Shown here: positions 1 to 7,803 of the stretch, one piece after another
Position numbering within the stretch: the stretch's first letter is position 1
Layout: every line of letters begins with the position of its first letter
Origin: DASWJZ01 sp050728815
GTDB lineage: Bacteria > Pseudomonadota > Alphaproteobacteria > Rhizobiales > Afifellaceae
NCBI GenBank assembly: GCA_050728815.1
Contig: JBOHKB010000171.1
Span: 1 to 15,392 of the forward strand
Length of the DNA: 15,392 nt
Direction: 5' to 3'
Notes under the pieces: model-generated
The model's database searches: none
What the model saw: only the letters and a program-made list of their open reading frames with translations
Told to the model about the DNA's origin: nothing
Translations under genes and position numbers: made by a program

Positions 1-3000
1 TTCTACGAGTACCACGCCGCGCTGATGGAGCCGTGGGACGGGCCGGCGGCGATCGCCTTCACCGACGGACGGCAGATCGGCGCGACCCTCGACCGCAACG
101 GTCTGCGGCCGGCCCGCTACGTGGTGACCGATGACGGCCTCGTCGTCATGGCGTCGGAAGTCGGCGTGCTGCCTATCCCGGAGGAGAAGATCGTCACGAA
201 GTGGCGGTTGCAGCCGGGCAAGATGCTTTTGATCGACCTCGAAGAGGGCCGCATCATCGCCGACGACGAGCTGAAGCGGCGGCTCGCCACTGCGAACCCG
301 TACCGGCAGTGGCTGGCGCGCACGCAGATCGTGCTCGAAGACCTGCCCCCGGTGCAGTCGCGCGCCGCGATGACCAACGCGGCGCTGCTCGATCGCCAGC
401 AGGCGTTCGGCTACAGCCAGGAGGACCTGAAGCTCCTGATGGCGCCGATGGCGACCACCGGCCAGGAAGCGGTCGGCTCCATGGGCACCGACACGCCGGT
501 CGCCGTGCTCTCGCGGAAGCCGAAGCTCCTCTTCAACTACTTCAAGCAGAACTTCGCGCAGGTGACGAACCCGGCGATCGATCCGATCCGCGAAGAGGCG
601 GTGATGAGCCTCGTCTCGTTCATCGGTCCGCGGCCGAACCTGTTCGACGCGAAGGGCCTGTCGGAGCGGAAGCGCCTGGAGGTGCGCCAGCCGATCCTCA
701 CAAACGCGGACCTCGAGAAAATCCGCATGATCGGCGACATCGCCGACAACCAGTTCCAGACCAAGACGCTCGACATCACCTTCGCGGCGGAGCGCGGCGC
801 CGAGGGCATGGAAATGGCGGTGAACCGTCTGTGCGAACGCGCCGAGCGCGCCGTCACCCACGGATACAACATTATCATCCTGTCGGACCGGCTGATGGGC
901 GCGGGGCGCGTGGCCATTCCCGCGCTGCTCGCCGTCGCCGCCGTCCACAACCACCTGATCCGCAAGGGGCTACGCACGTCGGTCGGGCTTGTCGTCGAGA
1001 CCGGCGAGGCGCGCGAAGTGCATCATTTCTGCGTGCTTGCCGGCTACGGCGCGGAGGCGATCAACCCTTACCTCGCCTTCGAGACGCTGCTCGAGATGCA
1101 TGCGGAATGCGCCTTCCCAGACGTGGTCGACGCGAACGAGGTCGTCTACCGCTACATCAAGTCGATCGGCAAAGGCATTCTGAAGGTCATGTCCAAGATG
1201 GGCATCTCGACCTACCAGTCCTATTGCGGCGCGCAGATCTTCGATTCGATCGGCCTCTCGTCGAACTTCATCCATCGCTTCTTCTTCGGCACCTCGACCA
1301 CCATCGAGGGCGTCGGGCTTGCCGAGATCGCCGAGGAAACGATGCGCCGGCACAATGCCGCCTTCGGCGAGGACCCGGTGCTGCGCATCGGCCTCGAAGC
1401 CGGCGGCGAGTACGCCTATCGCCTGCGCGGCGAGGACCATATCTGGACACCGGACGCGGTTACGCTGCTGCAGCACGCCGCACGCGGCAAGGGCGCGGAG
1501 GCGTACCAGAAATTCGCCGCCCTCGTGAACGGCGAGATGCAGCGGAAGTATGCGATCCGCGGACTCTTCCGCATCAGGGGCGCGGAAGAGCGAAGCCGCC
1601 AGCCTGTGCCGCTCGAGGAGGTCGAGCCGGCAGCGGAGATCGTCAAGCGCTTCTCCACCGGGGCGATGAGCTTCGGCTCCATCTCGCGCGAGGCGCACGA
1701 GACGCTGGCGATCGCGATGAACCGCATCGGCGGCAAGTCGAACACCGGCGAGGGCGGCGAGGAGGCGGAGCGTTTCCGCCCGCTGCCAAACGGCGATTCC
1801 AAGCGCTCCGCCATCAAGCAGGTGGCTTCGGGCCGCTTCGGGGTGACGACGGAATATCTGGTCAACTCCGACATGATGCAGATCAAGATCGCGCAAGGGG
1901 CGAAGCCCGGCGAGGGCGGACAGCTGCCTGGCCACAAGGTCGATGCGGTGATCGCCAAGGTCCGGCACTCGACGCCGGGCGTCGGCCTGATCTCGCCGCC
2001 GCCGCACCACGACATCTATTCGATCGAGGACATCGCGCAGCTGATCTTCGATCTGAAGAACGCCAACCCCAAAGGCCAGGTGTCGGTGAAGCTCGTCGCC
2101 GAGGTCGGCGTCGGCACGGTCGCGGCGGGCGTCGCCAAGGCGCGCTCCGACCACATCACCATCGCCGGCTACGAAGGCGGCACCGGCGCGAGCCCGCTCA
2201 CCTCGATCAAACATGCCGGCACGCCCTGGGAGATGGGACTCGCCGAGACGCAGCAGATCCTGGTCGAACAGGGTCTCCGCTCGCGCGTCTCGCTGCAGGT
2301 CGACGGCGGGCTGAAGACCGGCCGCGACGTGGTGGTCGGTGCGCTGCTCGGCGCCGACGAGTTCGGCTTCGCCACCGCACCGCTCATCGCCATCGGCTGC
2401 ATCATGATGCGCAAGTGCCACCTGAACACCTGCCCCGTCGGCATCGCCACACAGGACCCGGTGCTCAGGAAGCGCTTCGTGGGCACTCCCGAACAGGCGA
2501 TCAACTACCTGTTCCTCGTCGCCGAGGAGGCGCGCTCGCTCATGGCCTCGATGGGCGTCCGGCGCTTCGACGAGCTGATCGGCGACACCGACTGGCTCGA
2601 TACGCAGCCGCTGATCGACCACTGGAAGGCGCGCGGCCTCGATTTCAGCCGCGTCTTCTACAAGCCGAAGGCGGCGCCCGAGGAGATGCGGAACACCAAG
2701 CCGCAGAAGCATCCGATCGACGATATTCTCGACCGGCGCCTGATCGCCGAAGCGGCGCCGGCGCTCGAGCGCGGCGAGGCGGTCACAATCGAGTCGCCGA
2801 TCCGCAACGTGGACAGGGCGACCGGCGCCATGCTTTCAGGCGAGGTCGCCCGGCGCTACGGGCACGAGGGCCTGCCGGACGATTCGATCGTGATCCGATT
2901 GACCGGCACGGCCGGGCAGTCCTTCGGGGCGTTCCTGGCGCGCGGCGTGACGCTCGACCTCGTCGGCGATGCCAACGACTATGTCGGCAAGGGCCTCTCC

Positions 3001-3627
3001 GGCGGGCGCATCGTCGTCCGCCCGCCGGCCAACGCCGTATTCAAGGCGGACGAGAACATCGTCGTCGGCAACACCGTGCTCTATGGCGCGATCGAGGGCG
3101 AGTGCTATTTCTCCGGCATCGCCGGCGAGCGTTTTGCGGTCAGGAATTCCGGCGCGATAGCGGTCGTCGAAGGCGTCGGCGACCACGGCTGCGAATACAT
3201 GACCGGCGGCGTCGCCGTCGTGCTCGGCTGGACCGGCCGCAACTTCGCCGCCGGCATGTCGGGCGGCATCGCCTACGTGCTCGATGTGGACGGCCAGTTC
3301 ACCAAGCGCTGCAACCTCGCCATGGTCGAACTCGAACCGGTGCCGGAGGAAGACTACCTTCTCGAGCTGCTGCATCACCAGCGCGGCGACATCGAGCATC
3401 ATGGGCGCGTCGACGTCTCATCCGACATGAGCAGCCATGATCAGGAGCGGCTGGTGACGCTGATCCGGAACCACTTCCACTACACCGGCTCCGCGCGCGC
3501 GCGGCACATCCTCGACCACTGGGAGGAGCACCGGCCGAAGTTCGTGAAGGTGATGCCGGTCGAGTATCGCCGCGCGCTCCGCGAAATGGAGCAGGCGCGC
3601 ATGACGACCGCCGTGGCGGCGGAGTAG
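1..3627 (+). CDS. gltB: Glutamate synthase (NADPH) large subunit, 5' end outside window
   Basis: The large subunit makes glutamate from 2-oxoglutarate and ammonia released from glutamine, in the cytoplasm with GltD. The frame is open from base 1, so the first Met codon at 25 is internal. About 1,208 residues are present. The N-terminal nucleophile Cys and roughly 350 residues of the usual 1,550 or so lie upstream. The tail of the class II amidotransferase domain comes first, then the central domain. The FMN-binding synthase domain follows, with GAMSFGSIS near 1663, KPGEGGQLPGHK near 1903 and GYEGGTGAS near 2167. The [3Fe-4S] cysteines are the codons at 2398, 2416 and 2431 (C-x5-C-x4-C). The C-terminal GXGXG beta-helix domain covers about 2760-3330. 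No frameshift or missing core residue was seen. The gene ends with TAG, 24 bases before the antitoxin-like gene. Confidence 0.97.
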   Translation, partial: FYEYHAALMEPWDGPAAIAFTDGRQIGATLDRNGLRPARYVVTDDGLVVMASEVGVLPIPEEKIVTKWRLQPGKMLLIDLEEGRIIADDELKRRLATANPYRQWLARTQIVLEDLPPVQSRAAMTNAALLDRQQAFGYSQEDLKLLMAPMATTGQEAVGSMGTDTPVAVLSRKPKLLFNYFKQNFAQVTNPAIDPIREEAVMSLVSFIGPRPNLFDAKGLSERKRLEVRQPILTNADLEKIRMIGDIADNQFQTKTLDITFAAERGAEGMEMAVNRLCERAERAVTHGYNIIILSDRLMGAGRVAIPALLAVAAVHNHLIRKGLRTSVGLVVETGEAREVHHFCVLAGYGAEAINPYLAFETLLEMHAECAFPDVVDANEVVYRYIKSIGKGILKVMSKMGISTYQSYCGAQIFDSIGLSSNFIHRFFFGTSTTIEGVGLAEIAEETMRRHNAAFGEDPVLRIGLEAGGEYAYRLRGEDHIWTPDAVTLLQHAARGKGAEAYQKFAALVNGEMQRKYAIRGLFRIRGAEERSRQPVPLEEVEPAAEIVKRFSTGAMSFGSISREAHETLAIAMNRIGGKSNTGEGGEEAERFRPLPNGDSKRSAIKQVASGRFGVTTEYLVNSDMMQIKIAQGAKPGEGGQLPGHKVDAVIAKVRHSTPGVGLISPPPHHDIYSIEDIAQLIFDLKNANPKGQVSVKLVAEVGVGTVAAGVAKARSDHITIAGYEGGTGASPLTSIKHAGTPWEMGLAETQQILVEQGLRSRVSLQVDGGLKTGRDVVVGALLGADEFGFATAPLIAIGCIMMRKCHLNTCPVGIATQDPVLRKRFVGTPEQAINYLFLVAEEARSLMASMGVRRFDELIGDTDWLDTQPLIDHWKARGLDFSRVFYKPKAAPEEMRNTKPQKHPIDDILDRRLIAEAAPALERGEAVTIESPIRNVDRATGAMLSGEVARRYGHEGLPDDSIVIRLTGTAGQSFGAFLARGVTLDLVGDANDYVGKGLSGGRIVVRPPANAVFKADENIVVGNTVLYGAIEGECYFSGIAGERFAVRNSGAIAVVEGVGDHGCEYMTGGVAVVLGWTGRNFAAGMSGGIAYVLDVDGQFTKRCNLAMVELEPVPEEDYLLELLHHQRGDIEHHGRVDVSSDMSSHDQERLVTLIRNHFHYTGSARARHILDHWEEHRPKFVKVMPVEYRRALREMEQARMTTAVAAE

Positions 3628-3651
3628 GATACCGCATTGAGGAGAGCGCCG

Positions 3652-3876
3652 ATGGACCACCCGCGGATTTTGCAGGATCCGAAAGTCATGGTCGGCAAGC
3701 CGGTCATCAAGGGGACGCGCATTCCCGTCGAGTTGATATTGCGCGCCCTCGGATCGGGCTGGTCTATCGAGACAGTTCTGGAACAGTACCCGCATCTCAC
3801 TCGCGAAGACATTCTAGCAGCGCAAGCCTTCGCGGCAGACACCTTGGCAGATCGACACAAAGTCGCGGCCGAGTGA
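3652..3876 (+). CDS. DUF433-family antitoxin-like protein
   Basis: A 74-residue protein of the DUF433 family (COG2442), usually the antitoxin partner of a DUF5615 PIN-like toxin. The family hallmark GKPVIKGTRIPVELIL lies at residues 15-30, followed by a helical part with HLTREDILAAQAF typical of the winged-helix-like fold. I chose ATG 3652 because a GAGGAGAG ribosome binding site lies at 3639-3646, and homologues begin close to this Met. A TTG at 3637 would overlap that site. The stop codon is directly followed by the GTG of the toxin-like gene, so the two are translationally coupled. It is inferred to bind and neutralise its neighbour and perhaps repress the pair. The cassette sits between gltB and gltD. 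Confidence 0.88.
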   Translation: MDHPRILQDPKVMVGKPVIKGTRIPVELILRALGSGWSIETVLEQYPHLTREDILAAQAFAADTLADRHKVAAE

Positions 3877-4251
3877 GTGCGCTTCCTCGTTGACGAATGC
3901 ATCAGCCGGGCCATCGTGGAGAAGCTGCGTGCAAGTCATCACGACGTGATTTGGGTCGCTGAAGCTCAGCCAGGCGCTCCGGACAGAGACATTCTGAAAC
4001 TGTCGAGGGATGATTCCCGGCTCCTCCTGACGGCGGATCGGGATTTTGGAGAACTCACAATTCGCTTCGGAGAGCGGGCGCTTGGCGTCGTGATGGTGGC
4101 AATCTCTCAATTTACGGGCGATCCCGATAGACTCACGGAAAACCTCGTCCGGCAACTAACGGAGATGGACAAGGCGCTCATTGGCAAGCTTACGATCATC
4201 GAGGCAGGCCGTGTGCGCCAGCGCGCCTTGGCTGGCGACACTCAGGATTGA
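3877..4251 (+). CDS. DUF5615 PIN-like toxin
   Basis: A 124-residue protein of the DUF5615 family (COG4634), a PIN-like fold predicted to act as an RNase toxin. The N-terminal strand MRFLVDECIS carries acidic residue D6. The second acidic cluster is LLLTADRDFGEL at residues 49-60 (D54, D56), with D36 and D38 between. These match the metal-binding positions expected of PIN domains; nuclease activity is inferred, not shown. Translation starts at GTG 3877, touching the stop of the DUF433 gene, which is the usual arrangement for this pair. The start of gltD follows 15 bases after its stop. Bases 4081-4140 contain 32 G/C of 60 by hand count, against 42 of 60 for 2161-2220 in gltB, which suggests a later arrival than its neighbours. 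Confidence 0.87.
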   Translation: MRFLVDECISRAIVEKLRASHHDVIWVAEAQPGAPDRDILKLSRDDSRLLLTADRDFGELTIRFGERALGVVMVAISQFTGDPDRLTENLVRQLTEMDKALIGKLTIIEAGRVRQRALAGDTQD

Positions 4252-4266
4252 ACAGGGGCGAGACGA

Positions 4267-5703
4267 GTGGGCAAGGTAACAGGCTTCCTGGAGATCGACC
4301 GCAACGACCGGCGCTACGAGCCCGCGTCCGATCGCGTGCGGCATTCCCGCGAATTCATGATCCCGCTCGGCGACGAGGCGACCAAGAACCAGGCGGCGCG
4401 CTGCATGGATTGCGGCATCCCGTTCTGCCACACCGGCTGCCCGGTCAATAATCAGATCCCGGATTGGAACGATCTCGTCTACCAGGACAACTGGCAGGCG
4501 GCGCTCGCGAACCTCCACTCGACCAACAATTTTCCCGAGGTGACGGGCCGTCTCTGCCCGGCGCCCTGCGAGGCCGCCTGCACGCTGAACCTGATCGATC
4601 AGCCCGTGACCATCAAGACCATCGAGGCGGCAATCGCCGACCGCGGCTTCAAGGAAGGCTGGGTCGTCCCCGAACGACCCGCCGTCAGGACCGGGAAGCG
4701 CGTCGCCGTCATCGGCTCCGGACCCGCCGGCATGGCGTGCGCACAGCAGCTCGCGCGAGCCGGCCATGACGTGCACCTCTACGAGAAGTACGCCAAGGCC
4801 GGCGGCCTCCTCCGCTATGGCATTCCCGATTTCAAGATGGAAAAGGCGATCATCGACCGCCGCGTAGCGCAGATGGAAGCGGAGGGCGTCATCTTCCACT
4901 ACAACGCAAATGTCGGCGACAACGTGTCGGCGAAGGCGTTGCTCGACGAATGTGACGCGCTGGTGTTGTCGGGTGGCGCGGAGAAGCCGCGCGATCTCCC
5001 GATCGAGGGGCGCGACCTCCGCGGCGTGCATTTCGCCATGGACTACCTGCCACAGCAGAACCGGCGCATCTCCGGCGAGCCGCAGAACGGGGCCGATCCG
5101 ATCCTCGCCGAAGGCAAGCACGTGGTGGTGATCGGCGGCGGCGACACCGGCTCCGACTGCATCGGCACGGCTTTCCGTCAGGGCGCGGTGAAGGTGACGC
5201 AGCTCGAAATAATGCCGATGCCGCCGGCCAAGGAGGACAAGCTGCTCACCTGGCCGAACTGGCCGCTAAGATTCCGCACCTCGTCGAGCCAGGAAGAAGG
5301 TGCGGAGCGCGAATTCTCGATCGTTACGACGCGCTTCACCGGGCGCAACGGCAACGTGAAGCGGCTCCACTGCGCGCGCGCCGACGAGCATTTCAAGGCG
5401 CTGCCCGGCAGCGAGTTCGAGCTGAAGGCCGACCTCGTGCTCCTCGCGATGGGGTTTCTCTCGCCCGTGCACGAGGGAATGATCATGGAGCTTGGGCTGG
5501 AGCTCGACCCGCGCGGCAACGTCAAGGCGGCGACCGAGGACGGCCAGGCGACGCCGGCCTATCAGACCTCCAACCCGAAGGTCTTTTCGGCCGGCGACAT
5601 GCGGCGAGGCCAGTCGCTCATCGTCTGGGCGATCCGCGAGGGGCGGCAGGCGGCGCACGCCGTCGACAAGTATTTGATGGGCGAGACCACGCTGCCGCGC
5701 TAG
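4267..5703 (+). CDS. gltD: Glutamate synthase (NADPH) small subunit
   Basis: A 478-residue flavoprotein that takes electrons from NADPH through FAD and iron-sulfur clusters to GltB. Cysteines for the two [4Fe-4S] clusters lie in an N-terminal domain (C46, C49, C54, C58 and C97, C101, C105). The FAD-binding GSGPAG motif is at residues 150-155. The NADPH-binding GGGDTG motif is at about 290-295. The C-terminal VFSAGDMRRGQSLIVWAI is the usual FAD-contacting end. The start is GTG 4267, preceded by a purine-rich CAGGGGCGAG, and the protein begins MGKVTGFLEI as family members do. Length is normal. Its natural partner gltB lies upstream, but two unrelated small genes are placed between them. Expression presumably depends on read-through from the gltB promoter or on a promoter inside the cassette. 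Confidence 0.97.
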   Translation: MGKVTGFLEIDRNDRRYEPASDRVRHSREFMIPLGDEATKNQAARCMDCGIPFCHTGCPVNNQIPDWNDLVYQDNWQAALANLHSTNNFPEVTGRLCPAPCEAACTLNLIDQPVTIKTIEAAIADRGFKEGWVVPERPAVRTGKRVAVIGSGPAGMACAQQLARAGHDVHLYEKYAKAGGLLRYGIPDFKMEKAIIDRRVAQMEAEGVIFHYNANVGDNVSAKALLDECDALVLSGGAEKPRDLPIEGRDLRGVHFAMDYLPQQNRRISGEPQNGADPILAEGKHVVVIGGGDTGSDCIGTAFRQGAVKVTQLEIMPMPPAKEDKLLTWPNWPLRFRTSSSQEEGAEREFSIVTTRFTGRNGNVKRLHCARADEHFKALPGSEFELKADLVLLAMGFLSPVHEGMIMELGLELDPRGNVKAATEDGQATPAYQTSNPKVFSAGDMRRGQSLIVWAIREGRQAAHAVDKYLMGETTLPR

Positions 5704-5718
5704 GTCAAAAGCCAGACG

Positions 5719-6681
5719 ATGCCGTCACTCTACCCTGAGATCGAGCCGTTTAGCTCCGGCTTGGTGGATGTGGGCGACGGCAATTGCCTCCGCTGGGAGA
5801 TGAGCGGCAATCGGAACGGTTTTCCAGCAGTCGTGCTGCATGGTGGCCCGGGCTCCGGCTTGTCAGAGGGAAGCCGCCGATTCTTCGATCCGCAGAAATA
5901 CCGGATCATCCTATTCGATCAGCGCGGCTGCGGACAAAGCACACCGAACGCCCGCAGGTCCGATGCCGACCTTTCGGTCAATACCACAGATCATCTGCTC
6001 GGCGACATCGAGTTGCTCCGCCGGCACTTAAACGTCGAACGCTGGCTGATGCTTGGCCATTCCTGGGGCACGACGCTCGGCCCTGCCTATGCCGAACGCC
6101 ATCCGGAAAGGATAGCCGCTCTCGTGCTGATTGGCGTCACCATGACGCGACGTTCTGAGATCGATTGGCTCTGCCGCGGCCTCGCGCCGCTGTTTCCCGA
6201 GCAGTGGGAAAGATTCAGGGCTGGCGTCCCCAGCGGGCGGCGCGACGACGATCTCGTCGCAGCCTACTACGATCTGCTCAACGATCCCGATCCGGCGATC
6301 CGTGCAAAGGCGGCGGATGACTGGCACGACTGGGAGGCGGCTTTCCTATCCGTTGATCCCGGCGCAAAGTCGCCTGAGCGCTGGGCCGACCCGCGATACA
6401 GGATGACGCGGGCGCGTATCGTCACTCACTACTTCCACCACAACGCTTGGCTCAAGGATGGCATCCTCTTGCGCCGCGCGCATAGGCTCGCCGCCATCCC
6501 CGGAGTGATGGTGCAGGGGCGGCTCGATCTCGCAGCGCCGCTGGTCACCGCATGGGAGCTTTCGCGGGTCTGGCGCGCCGGCGAGTTGGTTATCGTAGCC
6601 AATGCGGGCCACTCGACCGCGGACCGCGGGATGACCGAGGCAATAGTCAGCGCCACCGATCGCTTTGCACAGTTGGCGTAG
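5719..6681 (+). CDS. pip: Proline iminopeptidase-type alpha/beta hydrolase
   Basis: A 320-residue protein of peptidase family S33, expected to release N-terminal proline from peptides in the cytoplasm. The oxyanion-loop motif HGGPGSG is at residues 41-47, followed by DQRGCGQS at 67-74, both typical of prolyl iminopeptidases. The nucleophile is S115 in GHSWGTTLG. The acid is D270 in QGRLDLAAP and the histidine is H298 in NAGHST, so the triad is complete. No signal peptide is seen. It starts 15 bases after gltD on the same strand and may be co-transcribed, though its ribosome binding site is weak. Bases 5941-6000 have 35 G/C of 60, lower than gltB, so this gene may also be a later addition. The exact substrate could differ, since S33 also holds other hydrolases. 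Confidence 0.85.
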   Translation: MPSLYPEIEPFSSGLVDVGDGNCLRWEMSGNRNGFPAVVLHGGPGSGLSEGSRRFFDPQKYRIILFDQRGCGQSTPNARRSDADLSVNTTDHLLGDIELLRRHLNVERWLMLGHSWGTTLGPAYAERHPERIAALVLIGVTMTRRSEIDWLCRGLAPLFPEQWERFRAGVPSGRRDDDLVAAYYDLLNDPDPAIRAKAADDWHDWEAAFLSVDPGAKSPERWADPRYRMTRARIVTHYFHHNAWLKDGILLRRAHRLAAIPGVMVQGRLDLAAPLVTAWELSRVWRAGELVIVANAGHSTADRGMTEAIVSATDRFAQLA

Positions 6682-6709
6682 AAAGGGGGGCACGTTCCTG
6701 CCTCCGATC

Positions 6710-6719
6710 TTTCGCGAAA
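6710..6719. promoter_or_regulatory. 10-bp palindrome upstream of MetE-like gene
   Basis: TTTCGCGAAA is a perfect 10-bp palindrome in the 90-base gap between the hydrolase stop and the methyltransferase start. It lies about 50 bases before ATG 6772, where an operator could sit. No -35/-10 pair was clear. The match may be chance. Confidence 0.2.
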
Positions 6720-6771
6720 CTTCAAGCTCGCTAAGATGCCGACCAATCAGAGCACATCTGGGGAAATGCCC

Positions 6772-7797
6772 ATGCCAAAGCTCTTTCCAACCTCGCTCGT
6801 CGGCTCGTACGCGCAGCCGGAATGGCTGATCGACAGGAAGAAGCTCGCCGGGCGCTTTCCGCCGCGCGTACGCGCGAAAGAGCTGTGGCGGGTTTCGCCC
6901 GAGTTCCTGGATCAGGCGCAGGACGACGCCACGCTCCTCGCCATCCGCGACCAGGAGCGCGCCGGGCTCGACATCATCACCGACGGCGAGATGCGGCGCG
7001 AGAGCTACTCGAACCGCTTCGCCACCGCGCTCGAAGGCGTCGACATCGACAATCCCGGCACCGCGCTCGACCGGAGCGGGCATCCGAACCCGGTGCCGCG
7101 CGTCGCCGGAAAGATCCGCCGCAAGCACCCGGTCGAGGTGCGCGACCTGGAATTCCTTAAGGCCCATACCGACCGCATGGTGAAGATGACGGTGCCCGGC
7201 CCCTTTACAATGTCGCAGCAGGCGCAGAACGACTTCTACGAGAGCGAGGAGGCCTTGGCGCTCGACTATGCCGGGGCGGTCAACGAGGAGATCAAGGACC
7301 TCTTCGCGGCCGGCGCCGACATCGTGCAGATCGACGAGCCCTACATGCAGGCGCGCCCGGAGAAGGCGCGGGCATACGGGCTGAAGGCGCTCCGGCGCGC
7401 GCTCGACGGCGTCCGAGGCACCACGGCGCTCCACATATGCTTCGGCTATGCCGCCATCATCCATGTCCGGCCGGAGGGCTATTCCTTCCTGCCGGAGCTC
7501 GCCGACACGCCGCTGAAGCAGATCTCGATCGAAACCGCACAGTCGCACCTCGATACGTCGGTGCTCGCCAAGCTGCCGGGCAAGACGATCATTCTCGGCG
7601 TCATCGATCTCAGCGATACGACCGTCGAGACGCCGGAGACCGTGGCGGAGCGCATCCGCCGCGCGCTGCCGCATGTGCCGGCGGAAAAGATCGTCGTCGC
7701 TCCCGATTGCGGGATGAAATACCTGCCGCGCGAGGTCGCGTTCGGCAAGATGAAAGCGATGGTGGACGGCGCGGCGATCGTGCGCGCCGAGCACTAG
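6772..7797 (+). CDS. Short MetE-like cobalamin-independent methyltransferase
   Basis: A 341-residue protein of the UROD/MetE-like superfamily that corresponds only to the C-terminal catalytic barrel of methionine synthase MetE. The zinc ligands of MetE all have visible counterparts: H221 and C223 in LHICFGY, E254 in ISIETAQ and C313 in VAPDCGMKY. IITDGEMRR at 69-77 and VQIDEPYMQ at 185-193 are further family signatures. The N-terminal MetE half that helps bind folate is absent. It may therefore methylate homocysteine or another thiol from a different methyl donor; this is inference. I chose ATG 6772 because GGGGA at 6760-6764 gives good spacing and the family begins near KLFPTSLVGSYAQP. In-frame ATGs at 6736 and 6766 are less well placed. 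The stop lies 6 bases from the converging DUF459 gene. Confidence 0.88.
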   Translation: MPKLFPTSLVGSYAQPEWLIDRKKLAGRFPPRVRAKELWRVSPEFLDQAQDDATLLAIRDQERAGLDIITDGEMRRESYSNRFATALEGVDIDNPGTALDRSGHPNPVPRVAGKIRRKHPVEVRDLEFLKAHTDRMVKMTVPGPFTMSQQAQNDFYESEEALALDYAGAVNEEIKDLFAAGADIVQIDEPYMQARPEKARAYGLKALRRALDGVRGTTALHICFGYAAIIHVRPEGYSFLPELADTPLKQISIETAQSHLDTSVLAKLPGKTIILGVIDLSDTTVETPETVAERIRRALPHVPAEKIVVAPDCGMKYLPREVAFGKMKAMVDGAAIVRAEH

Positions 7798-7803
7798 CCT
7801 CGC

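Noticed and set aside
970..2712. Long open frame (580 codons) on the minus strand inside gltB
   Set aside because: It lies wholly antisense to a well-matched gltB, has no recognisable domain, and long antisense frames are expected in GC-rich genes.
201..3440. Long open frame (1,079 codons) on the plus strand, out of frame with gltB
   Set aside because: The translation is Arg/Ala/Gly-rich low complexity, typical of a shifted frame in GC-rich coding sequence.
4156..5121. Open frame on the minus strand opposite gltD
   Set aside because: Antisense to a clear gltD with all its motifs; no domain or start signal was seen.
6346..7794. Long open frame (482 codons) on the minus strand opposite the hydrolase and MetE-like genes
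   Set aside because: It spans two well-supported sense genes and their gap, and the translation matches no family I recognise.
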